Assembly (NCBI GenBank): GCA_021817645.1
Contig: JAKAGH010000133.1
Location: 1-8,170, forward strand
Source: Deltaproteobacteria bacterium
GTDB taxonomy: Bacteria; Desulfobacterota; Desulfobaccia; Desulfobaccales; 0-14-0-80-60-11
Reading direction: 5' to 3'
DNA length: 8,170 nucleotides
Position numbers and translations under genes: made by a program. How positions within the stretch are numbered: the stretch's first letter is position 1; the number at the start of each line of letters is the position of its first letter. A model generated the notes under the pieces. The model was given only the letters and a program-made list of their open reading frames with translations. It had not been told where the DNA came from and ran no database searches. Shown here one piece after another: positions 1 through 5,532 of this stretch.

Positions 1-118
1 ATTGCACCATTTTTTAACCCCTTTATTACGTTTGCCACAAAACTGTAAAATTCCCGGAGAGATGGGGATGAAAAAAACCTGAAAGTTATGTATCTTGCAA
101 TGATTAATAACTGCCCCC

Positions 119-142
119 GGTTCCGGTAAAACCGGAGAAACC
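119..142. repeat. short hairpin upstream of pgpA
   Basis: CCGGT (123-127), loop AAA, ACCGG (131-135) form a perfect 5-bp stem. GGTT (119-122) can extend it by pairing with AACC (139-142) across a 3-nt AGA bulge. It lies just before the possible pgpA starts. No T-run follows, so it is not a clear terminator. The rest of 1-154 shows no convincing gene. Confidence 0.4.
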
Positions 143-154
143 GGCGGCGGGGAA

Positions 155-697
155 TTGTTGACAACCACTTTAAATCTGTGTACTTTTGAGATGTTAAGGA
201 AAGGCAGAACCCCATTCAGCGCTGGCCCCGGCAGGCCGCGGCCCCGGCTTATCCTGGCTTTGGCTACTTGCGGGGGAGTTGGCAACCTGCCCCGGATGCC
301 CGGCACCTGGGGCACGCTGGCGGCCCTGCCCCTGTGGTGGCTGCTGCAGCATTTGAGTCCCTGGGGCTATGTCTTGGCCCTGGCGCTCCTGACGGCAGCA
401 AGCATTGGGATCACCGGCCTGGCCCAGGAATACCTGGGACCCGACCACCCCAGCATCGTCTTGGACGAAGTGGTGGGCCTGCTGGCCGCCCTGGCCTGGG
501 TACCGCTTTTATGGCCTTGGGTGTTGACCGGGTTCACCCTCTTCAGATTGTTGGACATCGGGAAACCTTTCCCGATAAAGGATTGCGAGCGTCTCCCAGG
601 GGGCTGGGGGGTGACCCTGGATGATTTGGTTGCGGGGGTGATGGCAAGGGGATTGCTGGAGGTGATAATGAAAGTGGTTAGCGGGGGAGGAAACTAG
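155..697 (+). CDS. pgpA: phosphatidylglycerophosphatase A
   Basis: PgpA is an inner-membrane enzyme that dephosphorylates phosphatidylglycerophosphate to phosphatidylglycerol. Numbering from TTG 155, the family landmarks are all present: PGTWGTL (49-55), the acidic pair in IVLDEVVG (D104, E105), FRLLDIGKPFP (D134, K137) and TLDDLVAG (D156, D157). Hydrophobic stretches at about 56-90 and 106-133 fit the membrane segments. The start is uncertain. TTG 155 and TTG 158 follow a GGGGAA stretch (149-154). ATG 191 would give 168 aa, nearer the usual 150-170 aa of the family. The function is secure from motifs; the N-terminus is not. cinA follows 432 nt downstream, a common neighbour, but the repeat-filled gap argues against a tight operon. 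Confidence 0.9.
   Translation: MLTTTLNLCTFEMLRKGRTPFSAGPGRPRPRLILALATCGGVGNLPRMPGTWGTLAALPLWWLLQHLSPWGYVLALALLTAASIGITGLAQEYLGPDHPSIVLDEVVGLLAALAWVPLLWPWVLTGFTLFRLLDIGKPFPIKDCERLPGGWGVTLDDLVAGVMARGLLEVIMKVVSGGGN
158..186 (+). promoter_or_regulatory. candidate sigma-70 promoter at pgpA
   Basis: A consensus -35 hexamer TTGACA (158-163) is followed after exactly 17 nt by TACTTT (181-186), which matches the -10 consensus at three positions including the conserved first A and last T. Transcription would start near 193, at the ATG at 191. If it is used, pgpA would be nearly leaderless from that ATG, or the element is fortuitous and pgpA is read from further upstream. The -10 is weak, so this stays tentative. 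Confidence 0.3.
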
Positions 698-706
698 GGC
701 AGGAGC

Positions 707-727
707 GGTCAGCTATCAGCTTTCAAC
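707..727. repeat. heptamer array after pgpA
   Basis: Three 7-nt units GGTCAGC, TATCAGC, TTTCAAC begin 9 nt after the pgpA stop. They match the array after cinA (2364-2391), where units 1 and 4 are the same or nearly so. Confidence 0.6.
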
Positions 728-769
728 CAAAGAGGGAACCTTTCCCTGCTCTAAGAATGTCTCTCATGG

Positions 770-809
770 GGCGCGTCTTACGCGCCAAAGCTGGTGCGTG
801 AGACCCACC
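770..809. repeat. two adjacent small palindromes
   Basis: GGCGCGT (770-776), loop CTT, ACGCGCC (780-786) is a perfect 7-bp stem. It is followed by GGTGCGT (793-799), loop GAG, ACCCACC (803-809), a 7-bp stem with one C-C mismatch. Tandem hairpins of this kind resemble REP-type intergenic palindromes. Confidence 0.55.
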
Positions 810-821
810 CTACATTTTCCC

Positions 822-910
822 CTCGTTCCCAAGTTGCACTTGGGAACGGAATTGGCGGCCAAGCTGAGCATGGCGAGTATGAGGGGGTCCAAGCAAAGCT
901 TGGGAACGAG
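822..910. repeat. 89-nt element with 12-bp perfect terminal inverted repeats
   Basis: The left end CTCGTTCCCAAG (822-833) is the exact reverse complement of the right end CTTGGGAACGAG (899-910). Each end also forms its own hairpin: 824-834 with 838-848 (11 bp perfect, loop TGC) and 889-894 with 898-903 (6 bp, loop AAA). There is no coding capacity. Related single ends occur at 6043-6055 (GCTTGGGAACGAG, identical to 898-910) and at 4729-4755. It could be a composite REP (BIME-like) or a non-autonomous miniature element; no target-site duplication was recognised. Confidence 0.6.
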
Positions 911-928
911 AATATTAGCTGTTGCTTA

Positions 929-982
929 GGGCGGGCATCCTCGCCCGCCCGTTAATCCGCACAGGCTGGAAATCCTGTGCGG
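929..982. repeat. paired GC-rich hairpins (A+B module, copy 1)
   Basis: Hairpin A is GGGCGGGC (929-936) with GCCCGCCC (943-950), 8 bp. Hairpin B is CCGCACAGG (957-965) with CCTGTGCGG (974-982), 9 bp perfect. The same A-then-B order recurs at 3405-3451 and 6071-6113. This is REP/BIME-like intergenic repeat DNA. No transposase that could mobilise it lies in the window. Confidence 0.65.
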
Positions 983-1092
983 CCGCTGGGGACTCTTCGG
1001 ATCGGAAAAAGAATATAAGATTTCATTCGGGAGGGGCTGAGTGCTAGTTGCCAACAATCAGTAACCGTTGTCGGAAAAATTACCGCCAACTT

Positions 1093-1127
1093 CCACTGAC
1101 CACCGGCCACTGACCACTGGCTACTGA
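1093..1127. repeat. heptamer array abutting the cinA start
   Basis: Five consecutive 7-nt units CCACTGA, CCACCGG, CCACTGA, CCACTGG, CTACTGA end two nucleotides before the cinA ATG (1130). The array occupies the position where a Shine-Dalgarno sequence would normally be. Confidence 0.7.
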
Positions 1128-1129
1128 AG

Positions 1130-2362
1130 ATGCTAGGAGAAATCATCGCCACCGGCACCGAATTGATTACCGGGCGGGTGGGCGACTTTAACGGCCGTTA
1201 TGTAGCCCGCCGTCTCCATGAAGCCGGTCTGGAGGTGCAAAGCATCACCATGCTGGGCGACCGGGCCCCCCTGCTGCAGACGCTGCTGGCCCAGGCCCTG
1301 GCCCGCTCCCAGTTCATCATCATCACCGGGGGCCTGGGGCCCACGGATGATGACATCACGGTGGCCGCCGCGGCCCAAGCCCTCAATCTGCGGCTCTTTG
1401 AGGACGAAGCCCTCCTGGCCCGCATCCGCCGTTGTCTGGGGGAGAGGGGACTCCCCTGGGAAGATCGCTACGCCCGGCTGGCCGTGATCCCGGAAGGGGC
1501 CACGGTGCTGGACCCGGGCGCCTCGGCCTGCGGTTTTTCCTTGAAGCATCAGGATGCCTGGCTCTTTTTTCTCCCCGGCGTCCCCCGGGAGATGCGGGTT
1601 CTTTTTGACTCCTTTGTGCTGCCTTTTCTGGTGGGGTTTGCCGGCGGCGGCAAATATATGCGGCAACGCACCCTCCGGCTCTTCGGCATCACCGAGACCG
1701 AACTCCAGGAAAAGGTCAACAAACTGGTGGATTGGCAGCAGGAAGTGTGCGTCGGTTTTTACCCCAACTTTCCGGAGAATCACCTCACCCTGACCGTTAG
1801 GGGTCAGGACCCCCAGGCTTTGGAAGATGACCTCGACCGGCTCACCTCGGTCCTGGGCCGGGAAGTGGGGGAGATGCTCCTGGGGCCGGAAACGCACTCC
1901 CTGGAGGAAATGGTGGGCCAAAAACTGAGGCAGCAAGGCCTGACCCTGGCCGTGGCCGAGTCCTGCACCGGCGGCCTCATCGGCCACCGCCTTACCAATG
2001 TGCCCGGCTCCTCCGACTATTTCCAGGGCGGGGTGGTGACCTACGGCAATCAGGCCAAGCTGGACCTGCTCCGGGTCCCCGGGGAGACCCTGGAGCGGGA
2101 AGGCGCGGTGAGCGCGGCCACGGCCCGGGCCATGGCCCTGGGGGTCAAAGAGATTTTTCATACTCCCCTGGGGCTGGCGGTCACCGGTATTGCCGGGCCC
2201 AGCGGCGGCAGCGCGGCCAAGCCGGTGGGCACCGTCTGGATCGGTCTGGCCACCGCGGCGGGGGTCGAAGCCAAGAACTACCGCTTTCACGGCTCCCGGG
2301 AGGAAATCAAAGCGCTGTCGGCCCAAACCGCACTGGATTGGCTGAGAAGGGAGTTGAAGTAA
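1130..2362 (+). CDS. cinA: CinA, NMN amidohydrolase / ADP-ribose pyrophosphatase
   Basis: A full-length CinA of 410 aa, the usual size. The N-terminal MoCF-biosynthesis-like domain (about 4-170) begins EIIATGTELITGR and carries TGGLGPTDDDIT (66-77) and the FLPGVPREM loop; in this family it hydrolyses ADP-ribose and related pyrophosphates. A middle KH-like region (about 180-250) contains the conserved VGFYPNFPENHLTL stretch. The C-terminal PncC domain (about 258-409), which deamidates nicotinamide mononucleotide to nicotinate mononucleotide, shows AESCTGG (276-282), YFQGGVVTYGN (297-307) and TGIAGPSGG (352-360). The ATG at 1130 fits the family start, but no Shine-Dalgarno is visible because heptamer repeats fill the upstream positions. 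cinA commonly neighbours thpR and recA, as here. Its competence role is known from Gram-positives and cannot be assumed. Confidence 0.96.
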   Translation: MLGEIIATGTELITGRVGDFNGRYVARRLHEAGLEVQSITMLGDRAPLLQTLLAQALARSQFIIITGGLGPTDDDITVAAAAQALNLRLFEDEALLARIRRCLGERGLPWEDRYARLAVIPEGATVLDPGASACGFSLKHQDAWLFFLPGVPREMRVLFDSFVLPFLVGFAGGGKYMRQRTLRLFGITETELQEKVNKLVDWQQEVCVGFYPNFPENHLTLTVRGQDPQALEDDLDRLTSVLGREVGEMLLGPETHSLEEMVGQKLRQQGLTLAVAESCTGGLIGHRLTNVPGSSDYFQGGVVTYGNQAKLDLLRVPGETLEREGAVSAATARAMALGVKEIFHTPLGLAVTGIAGPSGGSAAKPVGTVWIGLATAAGVEAKNYRFHGSREEIKALSAQTALDWLRRELK

Positions 2363-2363
2363 C

Positions 2364-2391
2364 GGTCAGCTGTCAGCGATCAGCTTTCAGC
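2364..2391. repeat. heptamer array after cinA
   Basis: Four 7-nt units GGTCAGC, TGTCAGC, GATCAGC, TTTCAGC start one nucleotide after the cinA TAA (2360-2362). Positions 3-7 of every unit read TCAGC while positions 1-2 vary, a degenerate tandem heptamer. Confidence 0.75.
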
Positions 2392-2421
2392 TCAAGAAAA
2401 GAGTGTGGCAAACTGTTTTTG

Positions 2422-2448
2422 TGTCATCCTGAGCGCAGCGAAGGATCT
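2422..2448. repeat. dispersed repeat with imperfect hairpin
   Basis: The segment contains ATCCT (2426-2430) and AGGAT (2442-2446) as stem arms around GAGCGCAGCGA. Sequences of this kind (from memory, variants of TCATTCTGAGCGCAGCGAA) are dispersed in many bacterial genomes. Only one copy is visible here. Confidence 0.4.
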
Positions 2449-2516
2449 GTAATGGCGTTCCACCAAATAGGATGGTATTTAATCTGACCAAAATCTGAGA
2501 CCACAGGATGTTAAGT

Positions 2517-2597
2517 CCCCCTTTGAAAAAGGGGGATTTAGGGGGATTTTAGGGAGTTACTTCAAATCCCCCCTGCCCCCTTTTTCAAAGGGGGGGG
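2517..2597. repeat. 81-nt near-perfect inverted repeat (long hairpin)
   Basis: The left arm 2517-2549 (C5, TTTGAAAAA, G5, ATTTA, G5, ATTT) is almost the exact reverse complement of the right arm 2564-2597, with a 14-nt loop. Within each arm the C-run/TTTG/A-run/G-run core can also fold alone. Such C/G-run repeats are common dispersed intergenic elements. Transcribed, it would form a stem of about 33 bp between cinA and thpR and could reduce read-through or shape mRNA ends; that role is inference. It lacks the U-tract of a standard intrinsic terminator. Confidence 0.65.
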
Positions 2598-2657
2598 TAA
2601 AACTGCTGGTTTATGGATATCATGATAATTTTGAAGCGTCACTATAGGGTTTAATAA

Positions 2658-2692
2658 AGCTGCAAACTGACCGCTGCAAGCTGAGAGTTCCG
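2658..2692. repeat. heptamer array abutting the thpR start
   Basis: 7-nt units AGCTGCA, AACTGAC, CGCTGCA, AGCTGAG, AGTTCCG end two nucleotides before the thpR ATG. The GCTGAC/GCTGCA core is the reverse complement of the TCAGC-type units found after cinA, so the gap is bounded by mirrored arrays. Confidence 0.65.
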
Positions 2693-2694
2693 CC

Positions 2695-3273
2695 ATGATT
2701 CGCTGCTTTCTGGCCCTTGATCTGCCGGATGCGCTCCGCCCCCAACTGGCGCTGGTCCAGGGGGAGCTGAAGCGGAGCAATGCGGACGTGCGCTGGGTGC
2801 AGGTGGGCAACATCCACCTGACCCTGAAATTTTTCGGCAACGTGCCGGATAACGAAATCGACCCCATCACCCAGGCGGCCCGGGACGCGGCAGCCGGCCA
2901 GGAGCCTTTTAAACTCCAGGTCACCCAGGCCGGGGCCTTTCCCGGCATGAAGAACCCCCGGGTCATCTGGCTGGGCCTGGGCGGCGCCCTCATCTCCCTG
3001 GCGCAGATGTACCACCAGTTGGAGAAGGCCTTCGCGGCCCTGGGCCACCTGCCGGAGGGACGGCCCTTCAACCCGCACCTCACCCTGGGCCGGGTGAAAT
3101 CGCCGGCCAACCGGCTCCGGCTGGCCCAGGCCCTGGAAAAGCTGCCGCCCCTGAACTGGCCGCCCTTCCAGGTGAGCGAGATTATTTTGTTTAAGAGCAC
3201 CCTGACCCCCAAGGGATCGATTTATACGCCGCTCCAGGTGATACCTTTGGGGAATAGAGCGGTGAGGGGTTAG
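2695..3273 (+). CDS. thpR: RNA 2',3'-cyclic phosphodiesterase (2'-5' RNA ligase family)
   Basis: ThpR (formerly LigT) belongs to the 2H phosphoesterases and opens 2',3'-cyclic phosphates on RNA ends. It can also form 2'-5' linkages in vitro. The 192-aa length is normal for the family. The start MIRCFLALDLP is typical. The two catalytic HxTx motifs are present: IHLTLKFFG (H41, T43) and PHLTLGRVK (H128, T130), and the C-terminal EIILFKSTLTPKGSIYTPL is the usual last strand pair. ATG 2695 is the natural start, though no clear Shine-Dalgarno precedes it (heptamer repeats again). A thpR gene beside cinA and recA is known from other bacteria. A second, diverged copy of the last ~30 codons lies at 5532-5678. 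Confidence 0.95.
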   Translation: MIRCFLALDLPDALRPQLALVQGELKRSNADVRWVQVGNIHLTLKFFGNVPDNEIDPITQAARDAAAGQEPFKLQVTQAGAFPGMKNPRVIWLGLGGALISLAQMYHQLEKAFAALGHLPEGRPFNPHLTLGRVKSPANRLRLAQALEKLPPLNWPPFQVSEIILFKSTLTPKGSIYTPLQVIPLGNRAVRG

Positions 3274-3287
3274 GGGGGCAGGGGCCA
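3274..3287. repeat. heptamer units directly after thpR
   Basis: GGGGGCA and GGGGCCA follow the thpR TAG with no gap. The same GGGGCCA unit occurs twice in the array after the PIN toxin gene (5482-5509). Confidence 0.5.
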
Positions 3288-3363
3288 GGTTTTTTGGGCG
3301 GCCCATGGCTGGCGAGCAAGAAGCAGGAGCTTCGGGGCAAAGGCCTTTCCAAGCAGTTGAACA

Positions 3364-3378
3364 TGAGCCTTTGGCTCA
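3364..3378. repeat. small palindrome
   Basis: TGAGCC (3364-3369), loop TTT, GGCTCA (3373-3378) is a perfect 6-bp hairpin in the 260-nt gap after thpR. Confidence 0.4.
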
Positions 3379-3404
3379 CCCATAAACCATGAAAAGTGAG
3401 TAGT

Positions 3405-3451
3405 GCGGACGTCTCGCCCGCCTCAGTACCGCACAGGCGAGACGCCTGTGC
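3405..3451. repeat. paired GC-rich hairpins (A+B module, copy 2)
   Basis: Hairpin A is GCGGAC (3405-3410) with GCCCGC (3416-3421), one mismatch. Hairpin B is GCACAGGCG (3431-3439), loop AGA, CGCCTGTGC (3443-3451), 9 bp perfect. Hairpin A keeps the GTCTC spacer that copy 3 also has. Confidence 0.65.
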
Positions 3452-3524
3452 CACCAGGAAACTATTTGGGGCAGGAGCCTGGATAAGCAAGAAAATAAAT
3501 TATTAACCGTACTTTCCAAGTTGT

Positions 3525-3528
3525 GGAG
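3525..3528 (+). promoter_or_regulatory. ribosome binding site deciding a GTG start
   Basis: GGAG at 3525-3528, five nucleotides before GTG 3534, supports the GTG as start of the hydrolase gene. The next in-frame Met lies well past the membrane anchor. Confidence 0.6.
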
Positions 3529-3533
3529 CTGCA

Positions 3534-4709
3534 GTGCCTAAGATCAAAAACATTGCGATTATTTTAGGGCTTAGCTTCCTGGTTGTTGAGGTGGCCCTGC
3601 GGCTGTTTCTCGCTTACAAAGTCGGGCCGGAGTATTTATATTACGGGACTAAATGGAGTAAATCAGGATTCGAGGGCACCACGGAACGGATGCAGCTCAT
3701 TGAGAAAAAACAGTCAGTGGCCGGGCAGCCTGAGATGGTGCTTCGTTATTCCAAATTTTTCCCCAATCAGGAGAGATTTGATCGCCACCCGATAACCAAT
3801 AAATACTATTCAGTGAGGATCAACAACAAGGGATTCCGAGGAAAAGATATTAAGGAGGAAAAGCCGGATAGCCTGCTGCGGATTGTAACCCTGGGGGCAT
3901 CATCGACCTTCGGATACGGAGACAGGGACGATGAAACCTATCCGTTCTTCCTGGAAGCCATCCTCAGAAAAGAAATTCAAGAAAATCATTTTGACGCCAA
4001 GATAAAAGATGTGGAAGTGTTAAATTTCGGTATACCACACCTGACTTCCGACAATATCTTGGCCTTGTTTATTAATGAAGCCCTGCCTCTAAAGCCGGAT
4101 ATAGTTACTTTTTACGAAGGAATCAACGACTGCGAGAAGGATGTTCAATTAGTTCCCGCGGCCCTTAATCTCCCCAAGGACAGTCTGCCCCGGGTGGTAT
4201 TGAAAGCCTTGAGGGATCATTTGCTGGTGGTCATGGTCCCCTGGGGGATACTGAGAACCAAGGCAACCCATTCTAAGGAGTATCTGGATCAGTTCATTCC
4301 CGGAAAGAGCAAGTTCTTTCTCGGCAATCTGGCTAAAATTAAGGAGCTTTGTTCGGCCAACGGCATCCGCCTGTTCATCATCACGCAACAGGCCAGATCC
4401 ATGTCCGTTGATGCCAAGGGGCTGACGTACAAGGAAGAAGTCAGGTTGATCAGTGAAAAAATGGGACGCCAAAAAGGAACAAATACTGATATCTTTTTCC
4501 TGGCGCATGATCGCTTGATGGATGATTTGAAAAAGTGGGCCCGTGAGCGCCAGGTACTTCTGATCGACGGCATCGGCATCCTGGATTCCCACCGGGAATG
4601 GGTCTGGAGCTGGGTCCATCTCACCCCCGAGGGTAACCGCCTGCTGGCGGAGGCCATTGCCAGGGAAATAATGATCCAGTTGCGCCCAGCGGACCGCAAT
4701 CGCAATTAG
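3534..4709 (+). CDS. membrane-anchored SGNH/GDSL-type hydrolase
   Basis: A 391-aa protein starting at GTG 3534. Residues about 5-28 form one hydrophobic segment after a K-rich start, so it is probably a membrane anchor or uncleaved signal with the catalytic domain outside the cytoplasm. SGNH landmarks are visible: block I GASSTFGYG (121-129, nucleophile S123), block III GIND (196-199, N198) and block V WVHLTPEGN (360-368, H362). Two positions depart from the consensus: the Asp of GDS is Ala (A122), and the Asp three residues before the catalytic His is Ser (S359). The family removes or transfers acyl groups on lipids or surface polysaccharides; the substrate here is unknown. It is visibly less GC-rich than cinA, thpR or recA, suggesting acquisition. 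It stands alone between repeats. Confidence 0.8.
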   Translation: MPKIKNIAIILGLSFLVVEVALRLFLAYKVGPEYLYYGTKWSKSGFEGTTERMQLIEKKQSVAGQPEMVLRYSKFFPNQERFDRHPITNKYYSVRINNKGFRGKDIKEEKPDSLLRIVTLGASSTFGYGDRDDETYPFFLEAILRKEIQENHFDAKIKDVEVLNFGIPHLTSDNILALFINEALPLKPDIVTFYEGINDCEKDVQLVPAALNLPKDSLPRVVLKALRDHLLVVMVPWGILRTKATHSKEYLDQFIPGKSKFFLGNLAKIKELCSANGIRLFIITQQARSMSVDAKGLTYKEEVRLISEKMGRQKGTNTDIFFLAHDRLMDDLKKWARERQVLLIDGIGILDSHREWVWSWVHLTPEGNRLLAEAIAREIMIQLRPADRNRN

Positions 4710-4728
4710 GGGAAAGGGCCTGTTTATC

Positions 4729-4755
4729 CGGTTCCCAAGTTTAACTGGGGAACCG
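4729..4755. repeat. imperfect palindrome after the hydrolase gene
   Basis: CGGTTCCC (4729-4736) pairs with GGGAACCG (4748-4755); the inner AAGT/ACTG part pairs imperfectly. It is related to the TTCCCAAG ends of the 822-910 element. No T-run follows, so a terminator role is uncertain. Confidence 0.5.
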
Positions 4756-4768
4756 CATAAAAATTAAC

Positions 4769-4785
4769 GGCGGGCAATGCCCGCC
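4769..4785. repeat. solo hairpin A
   Basis: GGCGGGC (4769-4775), loop AAT, GCCCGCC (4779-4785), a perfect 7-bp stem. It resembles hairpin A of the modules at 929, 3405 and 6071, but no hairpin B follows. Confidence 0.55.
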
Positions 4786-4820
4786 CTCCACCACTAATTA
4801 TTGTTCAGTGTGAAAAAGGC

Positions 4821-4849
4821 TTGATCAAGGCTGGCTAATGTAATACATT
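4821..4849 (+). promoter_or_regulatory. candidate promoter of the toxin-antitoxin pair
   Basis: TTGATC (4821-4826) and TACATT (4844-4849), 17 nt apart, each match four of six consensus positions. Transcription would start at about 4856, directly at the antitoxin ATG (4857), implying a leaderless or nearly leaderless mRNA. This agrees with the lack of a Shine-Dalgarno. The -10 lies inside the putative operator. Confidence 0.4.
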
Positions 4850-4859
4850 GTAAGACATG
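4837..4859. promoter_or_regulatory. candidate antitoxin operator
   Basis: AATGTA-A-TACATT (4837-4849) is a perfect inverted repeat. Overlapping it, GTAATACATT (4840-4849) is repeated directly as GTAAGACATG (4850-4859), 8 of 10 identical, reaching into the start codon. Ribbon-helix-helix antitoxins commonly bind short half-sites about 10 bp apart and repress their own operon. The site covers the proposed -10 element, consistent with autorepression. Confidence 0.5.
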
Positions 4860-5078
4860 AAGACTAACACCTTGACCATCAGGCTTGACGAGGAGTTGGA
4901 TAAGCTGCTGACCAAGGCGGCGAAACAATCGGGCAAGAATCGGAGTGAGATTGCCCGGGAAGCGCTGCGCCGTCAACTCCGGGTCAGTCAGTTCGAAGCC
5001 CTGCGCCGGAAGATCATGCCTTTCGCGGAGGCCCGGGGATATCTCACCGATGAGGACGTGTTCCGGGAAGTTTCGTGA
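4857..5078 (+). CDS. ribbon-helix-helix (CopG-type) antitoxin
   Basis: A 73-aa protein. The N-terminal strand TNTLTIRLDEEL (3-14) and two helices (about 11-25 and 29-42, SGKNRSEIAREALRRQL) form a ribbon-helix-helix DNA-binding fold, which binds operators as a dimer. The C-terminal part, IMPFAEARGYLTDEDVFREVS, is the type of tail that binds and masks a PIN toxin. Its TGA overlaps the GTG start of the next gene (GTGA at 5075-5078), so the two are translationally coupled. Upstream sits a palindromic operator candidate, consistent with autoregulation. The assignment rests on fold pattern plus the PIN partner; the exact family is not decided. Confidence 0.88.
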   Translation: MKTNTLTIRLDEELDKLLTKAAKQSGKNRSEIAREALRRQLRVSQFEALRRKIMPFAEARGYLTDEDVFREVS

Positions 5079-5479
5079 GAGTTCTCCTGGACACCAACGT
5101 CATCGTCAGCGCGGTTACGACCAGGGGACTGTGCGCCGACGTCTTCCGGGCGGTTTTGGCGGCCCATGAACTCGTCATTTGTACCCAGGTTCTTCAAGAG
5201 GTCCGGCGAATCTTGGATATGAAGTTCGACGTCCCGGAGCAGTTGAGCGCGGAATACCTGGAACTTATCGGTCAAGAAGCAATCGTGGCCGAGCCTGGGG
5301 AAGTGCCGGACCTCCCCATCCAGGACCAGGATGACGGGGCCATCGTCGCCGCGGCCCTCGTCGCGGGGGCACAGGTCCTGGTCACCGGCGATCACGACCT
5401 GCAAGGCCTCAAGGGTATGGGGAAGGTAAGCATTCTTTCTCCGCGAGCCTTCTGGGAGGAACTGACGGGTCAGGAATAA
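5075..5479 (+). CDS. PIN-domain toxin (VapC-like ribonuclease)
   Basis: A 134-aa PIN-domain protein beginning MRVLLDTNVIVSA. Likely Mg2+-binding acidic residues of the endonuclease site are D6, E42 (QVLQEV), D87 (in DQDDGAIVAAA) and D106 (VTGDHDL). The order and spacing fit the putative toxin PIN family (COG1569-type). In such pairs the toxin cleaves RNA and is neutralised by the co-translated antitoxin; the RNA target cannot be told. The GTG start overlaps the antitoxin stop and has no separate ribosome binding site. All four acidic positions are intact, so the toxin looks functional. A heptamer array starts two nucleotides after its TAA. Confidence 0.88.
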   Translation: MRVLLDTNVIVSAVTTRGLCADVFRAVLAAHELVICTQVLQEVRRILDMKFDVPEQLSAEYLELIGQEAIVAEPGEVPDLPIQDQDDGAIVAAALVAGAQVLVTGDHDLQGLKGMGKVSILSPRAFWEELTGQE

Positions 5480-5481
5480 GA

Positions 5482-5509
5482 GGGGCCAGGGATCAGGGGC
5501 CAGGACATG
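5482..5509. repeat. heptamer array after the PIN toxin
   Basis: 7-nt units GGGGCCA, GGGATCA, GGGGCCA, GGACATG follow the toxin stop after two nucleotides. GGGGCCA is shared with the array directly after thpR (3281-3287). Confidence 0.65.
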
Positions 5510-5514
5510 GTAGC

Positions 5515-5532
5515 CGCAGGCTTCAGCCTGCG
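5515..5532. repeat. palindrome at the edge of the thpR remnant
   Basis: CGCAGGCT (5515-5522) and AGCCTGCG (5525-5532) are perfect inverted arms around TC. The right arm touches the first base of the thpR-like fragment, so the palindrome marks the duplication breakpoint. Confidence 0.55.

Larger units (their letters stand above)
698..1129. other. repeat-rich gap pgpA-cinA, no gene
   Basis: This 432-nt gap contains no credible gene. In order it holds a heptamer array after the pgpA stop, two small palindromes (770-809), an 89-nt element with inverted ends (822-910), a pair of GC-rich hairpins (929-982), about 100 nt of unassigned sequence, and a heptamer array running up to the cinA start. A minus-strand reading frame at 952-1158 crosses the hairpins and the cinA start and is judged spurious. 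Confidence 0.7.
2363..2694. other. repeat-rich gap cinA-thpR, no gene
   Basis: This 332-nt gap has no credible gene on the + strand. It contains a heptamer array, a GAGCGCAGCGA-type repeat, an 81-nt inverted repeat, about 60 nt of unassigned AT-rich sequence, and a second heptamer array of opposite polarity that ends at the thpR start. Long minus-strand frames crossing into thpR are antisense shadows. Confidence 0.7.

Noticed and set aside
62..82. Six-codon frame (MGMKKT) after GGAGAG
   Set aside because: Short and without comparative support; a leader peptide cannot be argued from one sequence, although the preceding GGAGAG resembles a ribosome binding site.
1093..1127. CRISPR array
   Set aside because: Units are 7 nt in direct contact with no spacers; no cas genes are present.
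1133..2326. Long minus-strand open frame of 397 codons opposite cinA
   Set aside because: It is antisense to a complete, motif-verified cinA, is rich in Gly/Pro/Gln/His typical of GC-rich shadow frames, and shows no known motif.
3191..3490. Minus-strand frame with VAQASRLCGTEAGETSALL
   Set aside because: This is translated repeat (copy 2 of the hairpin module). Similar spurious peptides arise at 952-1158 and 5918-6166, so matches to hypothetical proteins in databases would be misleading.
4729..4785. Intrinsic terminator after the hydrolase gene
   Set aside because: Two hairpins are present, but neither is followed by a T-run, and both belong to dispersed repeat types.
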